5,784 nt of DNA from Candidatus Zipacnadia bacterium (GTDB lineage: Bacteria; Armatimonadota; Zipacnadia; Zipacnadales; Zipacnadaceae). The notes beneath the pieces were generated by a model. The model searched no databases, was not told where the DNA came from, and worked only from the letters and a program-made list of their open reading frames with translations. The position numbers and the translations under genes were made by a program. Location of the stretch: NCBI GenBank assembly GCA_029821255.1, contig JALGTS010000084.1, positions 1-5,784 of the forward strand, written 5' to 3'. Below, piece after piece: positions 1 through 5,784 of this stretch; position 1 is the stretch's first letter; each line of letters starts with the position of its first letter.

Positions 1-2
1 GT

Positions 3-83
3 GACTGGCATTGTACGGGGAGGCCTCTGCTGGTGTTGGTTAAAAGATATGGTGAAGGGGATGCCGGAGATAATATAAAATAG
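3..83 (+). other. Possible 3' tail of an upstream gene (unassigned)
   Basis: Frame 3 is open from the window edge to a TAG at 81-83, giving 26 codons whose end reads RPLLVLVKRYGEGDAGDNIK. The hydrophobic then charged pattern could be the C-terminus of a protein ending just before the -35 box. Frame 1 is also open, to a TAA at 76-78. Frame 3 uses AGG and AGA arginine codons, whereas rpoB almost always uses CGN, which argues against a native highly expressed gene. No family is recognisable and chance is a good explanation. Confidence 0.15.
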
Positions 84-122
84 CCCTTGACAATTTCGGG
101 CAATAGTGTTATAATAACTTCT
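69..122 (+). promoter_or_regulatory. Strong sigma70/SigA-type promoter with extended -10 and UP-like tract
   Basis: A perfect -35 hexamer TTGACA (87-92) and a perfect -10 hexamer TATAAT (110-115) are separated by exactly 17 bp. A TG at 107-108 sits one base before the -10, forming an extended -10 element. An A/T-rich run (about 70-82) lies directly upstream of the -35 and could act as an UP element contacting the alpha C-terminal domains. Transcription would begin near 121-123. It is the only consensus promoter I see ahead of rpoB, so it probably drives rpoB and rpoC together as a housekeeping unit. Confidence 0.9.
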
Positions 123-204
123 TCGGATGGGAAGTAGGCATTCCAACACATACCTGTACCTGACGGGGCGCATGGCACAGTCCTAACTGCACGATCCTAT
201 CCTC

Positions 205-309
205 ATGCTTCGAGGTTACCCCCTAGTAGATTTGGTGTGGGGCAGCATGCACGCTTTATCGTGTCGGCGTGATGGTGCCCTCTATTGTCTGTGGCAAGGA
301 GCTTGCTAA
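205..309 (+). other. Possible leader ORF ending 4 nt before rpoB
   Basis: An ATG at 205 opens a 34-codon frame (beginning MLRGYPLVDLVWGSMHA) that stops at TAA 307-309, four bases before the preferred rpoB ATG and in a different frame from it. An internal ATG at 247 would give a 20-residue version and follows GGGG at 239-242. Neither start has a good Shine-Dalgarno sequence and the peptide resembles nothing I know. If translated, it could couple to rpoB, because the rpoB Shine-Dalgarno-like AAGGAG lies inside its last codons. Chance is the leading alternative. Confidence 0.15.
296..301 (+). promoter_or_regulatory. Ribosome binding site deciding the rpoB start
   Basis: AAGGAG at 296-301 matches the 16S anti-Shine-Dalgarno sequence and lies 12 nt before the ATG at 314. 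The spacing is at the long end of the usual range. No comparable purine-rich motif precedes the in-frame GTG at 269 or ATG at 272, which is the main nucleotide-level reason for preferring 314. Confidence 0.55.
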
Positions 310-313
310 CACT

Positions 314-3300
314 ATGGAGCGATTAACGGTGCTTAAACCCAGGGAGCAAAAGTCGGTTGGTGCCGATATAGATCTGCTACCCGATTTGGTTAAAATCCAG
401 ACTGAGTCGTACAAGTGGTTTATGGATGAAGGGCTCCGGGAATTATTCGATAATTTCAGTCCCATCGAAGACTATACCGGGGTTTTGGCGCTGGAATTTC
501 TGGACTACCGTGTGGGCGAGCCTGCGCGCAGCTTGCACGAGTGTCGGGAGACTGACACTACTTTTGAGCAGCCCATCTATGCTCAGGTGCGCCTGGTCAA
601 TCGGGAGACTGGTGAGATTAAAGAGACTGAACTATATATGGGCGAACTTCCCAAAATGACGGAAGGCGGAACCTTCCTGATCAATGGCGCTGAGCGAGTT
701 GTAATCAGCCAGTTGGCCCGATCACCAGGGGTTTACTTCCGGGATGATATTGATTCAGCAGGCAAGGTTCTATATTCGGCCCAGATAATCCCCGCCCAAG
801 GCGCCTGGGTGGAGATTAGTCAGGCCAGTAACGGGTCAATAAGCATCAAGACCGGGCAGACTCGGAAGTTTGCGGCGACTACTTTGCTGCGAGCACTGGA
901 CTGGTTTGAAAGCGCCGAAGAGTCTGACCTCCCTCGTACGGGATCAGATGTCGAAATACTGGAATACTTTGGTGAGCATCACCAAATAGACGTTAAGGAA
1001 TTGGTTGGTAGTTTCGCCCAGCGTGAAGAGTTCGGGATGCCTGGGTTGGAGGCTTACGACGTCTATTATTCACTTGACGAGATTACTGACATCGCTGATA
1101 ACGTCATTGTCGGCGAGTATGAATATATCAGCGAGAGCATTGCCCAGAGACTGAAGGAGATCGGGCGCAAGCGAGTGCGCGTAATCGCGGTGCCTTACGA
1201 GATTTATGAGACGCTTGAAGACGATGATGCTCACTCTGCTGAAGAAGGCTTGCTGGATGTATACCGTAAGATGCACCCTGGCGATCCTCCTACCATTGAA
1301 AGTGCTGAATCGCTTATCAATTCCTACTTCTTTGACACCAAGCGATATGACCTCGGTCGCGTCGGGCGGTACAAGATCAATCAGAAAATTGGCTCTGGGG
1401 TGGACGAGCAGGTCCGTCATCTGACGCGAGAAGATCTACTGAAGACCCTGGAATACATTGTCGGACTGGCTCGGGGGAAGGGCGAAGTTGACGACATTGA
1501 CCACCTGAAAAACAAGCGTGTGCGAGCCGTTGGCGAACAACTGCAGGAACAGTTGCGCACTGGCTTTTTCCGAATGGAACGGGTGGCCCGGGAGCGAATG
1601 ACCAGCTTAGAATCTGATGAGCTGGTGCCAGCATCGGTGATTAGCATCAAGCCGATCACAGCTGCCATAAATAGTTTCTTTGGCAGTGGTCAGCTCTCGC
1701 AGTTTATGGATCAGATCAATCCCCTGGCTGAGCTGGCTCATAAGCGACGACTATCGGCGCTGGGGCCAGGTGGGCTGTCCAAGCAGAGCGCGAAGCTGGA
1801 GGTGCGCGATGTCCACCATTCCCACTACGGGCGGATCTGCCCGATTGAGACGCCAGAAGGTCCCAACGTAGGACTAATCGGGTATCTGGCGCTCTACGCC
1901 AGGGTCAACGATATGGGCTTCATTGAGACGCCCTATTATAGAGTAGTAAATGGACGGGTAACTGATCAGGTTGACTATCTGGATGCAGCCCAGGAGGAGC
2001 AGTTCAACATCGCTACCAGTGCTGAGCCTGTTGACGAGGAGGGCAGGTTTATCCACAAAGAGATCATCGTCCGCCGGGCAGGGAGCTTCCCGCGGGTACC
2101 GGCTGAGGAAGTGGATTACCGCGATGTGTCGGCTTGCCAGCTCTTCTCGGTCGCCACGGCGCTGATCCCATTTTTGGAAAATGACGACGCGGTGCGTGCC
2201 TTAGCTGGCTCAAACATGCAGCGACAGGCTGTCCCGCTGATTAAAGCGGAGGCTCCTCTGGTCAAAACGGGCATTGAGCGCAGCGCTGCCTGTGATTCAG
2301 GTGCTTTATTGATCGCCCGCCAAGATGGCACGGTAAAGAGCGTCTGCGGTGACTACATAGTAATCAAATATGACGATGGCACCGAAGAGCAGCTACCGCT
2401 CAAAAAATTTATGCGAAGCAATATGGGTACTTGTATAAACCAGCATGTGCTTGTTTCGCAAGCTGACCGAGTCAAGGCTGGCCAAATACTGGCTGATGGT
2501 CCTTCTACCAAGGATGGCGAACTAGCCCTGGGCCGGAATCTAACAGTGGCCTTCCTACCTTTTGAGGGTTTCAACTACGAAGATGCCATACTGGTCAGCG
2601 AACGTCTGGTTCAGGAGGATTTGCTGACCTCAATCCACATCGAGCGTTACGAGTGTGAAGCCCGAGATACAAAGCTTGGTGCTGAAGAGATTACTGCGGA
2701 TATCCCTAATGTTGGAGAGGATGCGCTGAAGAATCTTGATGATAACGGAGTGGTACGGGTAGGAGCAGAGATCCGGGCCGGTGACATTATTGTTGGCAAG
2801 GTTGCTCCCAAGGGGCAATCGGAATTGACTGCGGAGGAGAAGCTGGTCATCGCAATCTTCGGCAAGAAGGCCGAGGAGATGCGCGATGTATCCCTGCGTG
2901 TCCCCCATGGCGAGGGGGGAATAGTTATTAAAACGCGGGTGTTTTCCCGTTACCGGTACCAATGCAGAAATTGCCAGGCCGAGTACGGCTTTGGTACAAA
3001 GCCCAGCCGCCTTGAGTGCTCGCGGTGCGGTGGGGGGTTGAAGAAACTGCCGCCCGACCAGCTTAAGCCTGGCGTCAATCAGATGGTTCAGGTCTTTGTT
3101 GCCCAGCGCCGCAAGGTTATGGTGGGCGACAAATTAACTGGCCGACATGGTAACAAGGGCGTCATTGCCAAAATTATGCCGATTGAGGATATGCCTTACC
3201 TTGCCGATGGCACTCCCGTTGACATCTGCTTGAACCCACTGAGCGTACCGTCGCGGATGAACATTGGCCAGATATTCGAAACCCATCTGGGCTATGTTGC

Positions 3301-4126
3301 TGCTTGTCTGGGTACTGACTTTGTCTGCCCAGTGTTTAATGGATATTCTGCTGAAGAGATCCGCCAGGGAATGGCTGTAGTCCAGCAGCAGATGCGCTAC
3401 CAGATGCTGGCTGACTATGCCCGATACGAATTGAATCGGTGCAAGCCGGTTATTGAGTTGGATGATATCACTGCCGATAGCGTCGAAGAATTACAGGCGG
3501 AGATTACAAAGCAGCTCCGTCGGTATAACAAAGAGCAACTGACGCCGCTGGCCGAGTGGTTAGCGGTTGATCCTGACAAATGGGAAAGAGCCACTGAGGA
3601 GCAAGCAGCTGAATTATTGACCGACATCGCGACCGAGCGTGCCTGGCAGCGAGTACAGTTCGATCCGGAAACGGGGCGGTCGGTGCTCTATGATGGTCGC
3701 ACCGGCGAGCCCTTCAATCAACCGGTAGCGGTCGGTTCAATGTACATCCTCAAGCTACACCACCTGGCCGAAGACAAGATGCACGCCCGCTCGACTGGGC
3801 CATATTCGCTCATTACCCAGCAGCCGCTAGGCGGCAAGGCCCAAATGGGAGGCCAGCGGTTTGGTGAAATGGAGGTCTGGGCCTTGGAGGCGTATGGTGC
3901 TGCTTATACCTTACAGGAGATGCTCACCGTGAAGTCTGATGATGTGGAGGGGCGGGTTCGGACATATGAGTCTATTGTGAAAAACGAGAATATCGACGAG
4001 CCGGGTATCCCTGAATCCTTTAAGATTCTGGTTCGCGAAATGCAGAGTTTAGCGCTTGATGTAAAAGTAGAGAGCGAAGAGGGTCAGATTGTTGACTTGA
4101 GTAGTGATGGAAGAAGTCTGAGGTAG
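314..4126 (+). CDS. rpoB: DNA-directed RNA polymerase subunit beta (RpoB), with two insertions
   Basis: RpoB forms one side of the RNA polymerase active-site cleft and binds rifampicin. From ATG 314 the protein is 1270 residues. GTG 269 or ATG 272 would add 14-15 residues that do not look like the family N-terminus, whereas from 314 the conserved LPDLVKIQTESY begins near residue 22, as in Bacillus. Landmarks are the protrusion RSPGVYF, the lobe YRKMHPGDPPT, the rifampicin cluster (457-483: Q463, D466, H476, R479, S481 and L483 kept), PIETPEGPN, E756-D757 in FNYED, K940 and K948 around GDKLTGRHGNKG, H1157 in HARSTGPYS, and the C-terminal GEMEVWALEAYGAAYTLQEML. Oddities are a C-X2-C-X14-C-X2-C zinc-ribbon-like insertion (C884, C887, C902, C905), about 92 extra residues within 1011-1123, and changes at near-invariant sites (K399, K401, I468, K490-Q491-S492, V627, A631). 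There is no frameshift. rpoC follows after 77 nt. Identity is certain; the start codon is less so. Confidence 0.98.
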   Translation: MERLTVLKPREQKSVGADIDLLPDLVKIQTESYKWFMDEGLRELFDNFSPIEDYTGVLALEFLDYRVGEPARSLHECRETDTTFEQPIYAQVRLVNRETGEIKETELYMGELPKMTEGGTFLINGAERVVISQLARSPGVYFRDDIDSAGKVLYSAQIIPAQGAWVEISQASNGSISIKTGQTRKFAATTLLRALDWFESAEESDLPRTGSDVEILEYFGEHHQIDVKELVGSFAQREEFGMPGLEAYDVYYSLDEITDIADNVIVGEYEYISESIAQRLKEIGRKRVRVIAVPYEIYETLEDDDAHSAEEGLLDVYRKMHPGDPPTIESAESLINSYFFDTKRYDLGRVGRYKINQKIGSGVDEQVRHLTREDLLKTLEYIVGLARGKGEVDDIDHLKNKRVRAVGEQLQEQLRTGFFRMERVARERMTSLESDELVPASVISIKPITAAINSFFGSGQLSQFMDQINPLAELAHKRRLSALGPGGLSKQSAKLEVRDVHHSHYGRICPIETPEGPNVGLIGYLALYARVNDMGFIETPYYRVVNGRVTDQVDYLDAAQEEQFNIATSAEPVDEEGRFIHKEIIVRRAGSFPRVPAEEVDYRDVSACQLFSVATALIPFLENDDAVRALAGSNMQRQAVPLIKAEAPLVKTGIERSAACDSGALLIARQDGTVKSVCGDYIVIKYDDGTEEQLPLKKFMRSNMGTCINQHVLVSQADRVKAGQILADGPSTKDGELALGRNLTVAFLPFEGFNYEDAILVSERLVQEDLLTSIHIERYECEARDTKLGAEEITADIPNVGEDALKNLDDNGVVRVGAEIRAGDIIVGKVAPKGQSELTAEEKLVIAIFGKKAEEMRDVSLRVPHGEGGIVIKTRVFSRYRYQCRNCQAEYGFGTKPSRLECSRCGGGLKKLPPDQLKPGVNQMVQVFVAQRRKVMVGDKLTGRHGNKGVIAKIMPIEDMPYLADGTPVDICLNPLSVPSRMNIGQIFETHLGYVAACLGTDFVCPVFNGYSAEEIRQGMAVVQQQMRYQMLADYARYELNRCKPVIELDDITADSVEELQAEITKQLRRYNKEQLTPLAEWLAVDPDKWERATEEQAAELLTDIATERAWQRVQFDPETGRSVLYDGRTGEPFNQPVAVGSMYILKLHHLAEDKMHARSTGPYSLITQQPLGGKAQMGGQRFGEMEVWALEAYGAAYTLQEMLTVKSDDVEGRVRTYESIVKNENIDEPGIPESFKILVREMQSLALDVKVESEEGQIVDLSSDGRSLR

Positions 4127-4190
4127 CGGTTTTAGCATGTCTGTAGTGGTTAGATAGCATAGGTAAGCGTATTCACGGTGCCACACATTT

Positions 4191-4197
4191 GGAGGGG
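4191..4197 (+). promoter_or_regulatory. Strong ribosome binding site for rpoC
   Basis: GGAGGGG at 4191-4197 is a near-perfect Shine-Dalgarno sequence, with 8 nt between GGAGG and the TTG start at 4204. It fixes the rpoC start although that codon is weak. The rest of the 77-nt gap from rpoB (4127-4190) shows no promoter, no hairpin followed by a T-run and no ORF, so rpoB and rpoC are probably on one transcript. Confidence 0.88.
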
Positions 4198-4203
4198 ATA
4201 TAG

Positions 4204-5784
4204 TTGGCTGTAACCAGCACTGATTTCAAGGCGATCACTGTGGGGCTGGCTTCGCCGGAAGCTATTCGCTCGTGGTCACACGGTGAGGTTAAGAAGCCGG
4301 AGACTGTTAACTATCGTACCTATCGGCCTGAGCGCGATGGGCTGTTTTGCGAACGCATCTTCGGTCCGACCAAGGATTGGGAATGCCACTGCGGCAAGTA
4401 TAAGAAGATCAAGTTCAAGGGTATTATTTGTGACCGGTGTGGGGTGGAGGTGACACGGCGCAAGGTACGTCGGGAGCGAATGGGGCATATTGAGCTGGCC
4501 TCGCCGGTGTGTCATAGCTGGTATCTGAATGGCGTACCCAGTCCCATCAGCCTCCTGCTCGATATCTCTAAGTCAATACTGAAGGAAGTAGCGTACTATG
4601 CCTCCTATATCACCACCTGGGTGGATCGTGAGACCATCGAGACTGGTCGCGAGTTGATTCAAGAGGCGATCCAAGAAGAGCAGCAGGAGGTTCGCGAAAC
4701 CTGCGATAAGGCTATTTCTCGACTCCAGCAGCACTACGAACGGCTGCAAAAGCGTGCGGCTGGTGAAGAGGTTGTCGAACCCGAAGCCGAGACCGAGCTT
4801 GACTTTTTGAGTGTAAGTTTCGCTCGCGAGCCGTTGCCTGAGAAGATGAGTCAGCAAGAACTGGGGCAGCGGATTCAAGAAGAACAGAAGCTGGCGGCCC
4901 AGCGTGTTGAACAGCTTCAGGAGACGACGGAGATGCTGTTCGAGCTGGTGCCGAAACAGCCTTTGTCCGAAGTGGAGTATCGGCGGTTGCGGGAAGTAGA
5001 GACGATCTGCGGCGAACGATTAGGCCAAGAATTTGGGAACCTTTTTGAGGCTGGATTAGGTGCTGAGGCCATCCGCGATCTGCTGGCCAATATTGACTTG
5101 GATGAGATGGCTCATGATCTGCGCAAGGAGATTGAGGAGCGTAGTGGTGCGAGGCGAGCGCATGCGGTCAAGCGACTGAAGATCGTTGAGGCATTCCGCA
5201 ACTCCAAGAACCGGCCGGAATGGATGGTTCTGGAGGTCATTCCGGTACTGCCTCCGGAGCTGCGGCCTATGGTTCAGCTTGACGGGGGACGATTTGCTAC
5301 TTCTGATCTAAACGATCTCTACCGGCGAGTGATTAACCGCAATAATCGACTGCGGCGTATAATTGAGATCAATGCTCCTGAGTCAATTGTTAATCACGAG
5401 CGACGGTTGCTGCAAGAGGCAGTTGATGCTTTGATCGACAATAGCCGGCGGCGGCGTCCGGTCACTGGCACCAATAAGCGCCAGCTCAAGTCACTTAGTG
5501 ACCAGCTAAAAGGTAAAGGTGGTCGGTTCCGCAAGAACCTGTTGGGTAAACGGGTAGACTATTCCGGTCGTTCGGTCATTGTGGTTGGACCACAGCTGAA
5601 ACTGCACCAGTGTGGGCTACCGCGGGAGATGGCTCTGGAACTGTTTAAGCCCTTTGTGATGAATCGCTTGGTAGATACTGAGCACACCAACAATATCAAG
5701 ACCGCCAAACGAATGATCGAGCGTATGGAACCGGAGGTTTGGGATGCTCTGGATGAGGTGGTTAATGATCATCCCGTTCTGCTT
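4204..5784 (+). CDS. rpoC: DNA-directed RNA polymerase subunit beta-prime (RpoC), N-terminal 527 codons, cut by window edge
   Basis: RpoC carries the catalytic magnesium site, the clamp and the main sigma-binding surface of RNA polymerase. The start is TTG 4204, read as Met, behind a strong ribosome binding site; the next residues (AVTSTDFKAI, then LASPEAIRSWSHGEVKKPET) match the family N-terminus. Visible parts are the zinc-binding domain (C61, C63, C76, C79), KVRRERMGHIELASP, an inserted segment of about 100 residues (roughly 139-253) rich in Glu, Gln and Arg with two predicted long helices around an acidic linker, the lid (PPELRPMVQLDGGRFATSD, from 350), the sigma-binding clamp helices (about 368-411), the rudder (about 412-424) and switch 2 (about 430-457, GRFRKNLLGKRVDYSGRS). 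The frame is still open at 5784, ending HPVLL. The next expected motifs, NRAPTLHR and NADFDGD, lie outside, so this is truncation by the window and not a broken gene. It is co-transcribed with rpoB. Confidence 0.98.
   Translation, partial: MAVTSTDFKAITVGLASPEAIRSWSHGEVKKPETVNYRTYRPERDGLFCERIFGPTKDWECHCGKYKKIKFKGIICDRCGVEVTRRKVRRERMGHIELASPVCHSWYLNGVPSPISLLLDISKSILKEVAYYASYITTWVDRETIETGRELIQEAIQEEQQEVRETCDKAISRLQQHYERLQKRAAGEEVVEPEAETELDFLSVSFAREPLPEKMSQQELGQRIQEEQKLAAQRVEQLQETTEMLFELVPKQPLSEVEYRRLREVETICGERLGQEFGNLFEAGLGAEAIRDLLANIDLDEMAHDLRKEIEERSGARRAHAVKRLKIVEAFRNSKNRPEWMVLEVIPVLPPELRPMVQLDGGRFATSDLNDLYRRVINRNNRLRRIIEINAPESIVNHERRLLQEAVDALIDNSRRRRPVTGTNKRQLKSLSDQLKGKGGRFRKNLLGKRVDYSGRSVIVVGPQLKLHQCGLPREMALELFKPFVMNRLVDTEHTNNIKTAKRMIERMEPEVWDALDEVVNDHPVLL

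Larger units (their letters stand above)
122..313 (+). promoter_or_regulatory. Long untranslated leader of rpoB (about 190 nt)
   Basis: This is the stretch between the inferred transcription start and the preferred rpoB ATG. I find only weak potential hairpins: CCTC (201-204) with GAGG (212-215), CCCC (219-222) with GGGG (239-242) across a 16-nt loop, and CACGC (250-254) with GCGTG (267-271). None is followed by a T-run, so there is no clear intrinsic attenuator. The last hairpin would cover the alternative starts at 269/272. No known riboswitch or ribosomal-protein binding site is recognised. The 5' half may be plain spacer. If translation really starts at 269 or 272, the leader is about 147-150 nt. 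Confidence 0.5.

Noticed and set aside
117..135. Inverted repeat ACTTC / GAAGT as a possible operator or hairpin
   Set aside because: The stem is only 5 bp with a 9-nt loop, and it spans the predicted transcription start, so the full hairpin would not be in the RNA. It is easily due to chance.
127..186. 19-codon leader frame starting ATG 127
   Set aside because: It would start only about 5 nt after the predicted 5' end with no ribosome binding site, and the peptide has no recognisable features.
1070..1420. 116-codon open frame on the minus strand inside rpoB
   Set aside because: It lies antisense to a conserved RpoB lobe segment, has no recognisable family and no promoter or ribosome binding site, and is explained by the codon pattern of rpoB.
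2630..2962. 110-codon minus-strand frame
   Set aside because: It is fully antisense to the conserved flap region of rpoB, with no independent signals.
4092..4097. TTGACT at the end of rpoB as a -35 for a separate rpoC promoter
   Set aside because: No -10-like hexamer lies 16-18 bp downstream; it encodes the RpoB tail.
4573..4878. 101-codon open frame on the minus strand inside rpoC
   Set aside because: It is the antisense shadow of the Glu/Gln-rich helical insertion of RpoC; the Leu-rich translation is what complementing such codons produces.
5770..5784. rpoC as a truncated pseudogene
   Set aside because: The frame is open and matches the family up to the last base; the end is only the window boundary.

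Overview
The window holds one bacterial transcription unit: a promoter and long leader, a complete rpoB (RNA polymerase beta subunit), and the first 527 codons of rpoC (beta-prime subunit), all on the + strand. The organism is a bacterium of roughly balanced base composition. The beta N-terminus resembles Firmicutes and Chloroflexota forms. Large lineage-type insertions in both subunits, including a helical insertion in the beta-prime clamp, point to Terrabacteria. My best guess is Chloroflexota, perhaps near Dehalococcoidia. This is inference from remembered family features, not a database match.

Positions 1-86 hold no gene I can identify, only short open stretches that might be the tail of an upstream gene. 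Positions 87-115 carry a textbook housekeeping promoter: TTGACA, a 17-bp spacer, and TATAAT with an extended -10 TG, behind an A/T-rich tract. Transcription should begin near 122, giving a leader of about 190 nt before the start I prefer for rpoB (ATG at 314). An in-frame GTG/ATG pair at 269/272 is possible but lacks a Shine-Dalgarno sequence. No rplJ or rplL is seen immediately upstream, although only about 270 bases are visible.

rpoB runs from 314 to 4126 and is intact. It keeps the catalytic-centre residues and the main rifampicin-contact residues. It also carries a four-cysteine zinc-ribbon-like insertion at the place where E. coli beta has its SI2 (beta-i9) insertion, and an extra segment of about 90 residues near the C-terminus. 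Several positions around the active centre that are normally near-invariant are changed. A 77-nt gap with no terminator and a strong ribosome binding site leads to rpoC, which starts with TTG at 4204. It is open to the window edge, ending just before the NRAPTLHR and NADFDGD catalytic motifs. The two products assemble with alpha, omega and sigma into RNA polymerase.

I see no mobile element, CRISPR array, tRNA, rRNA or novel multi-gene system. The interest lies in the insertions and substitutions in a core enzyme and in the leader.
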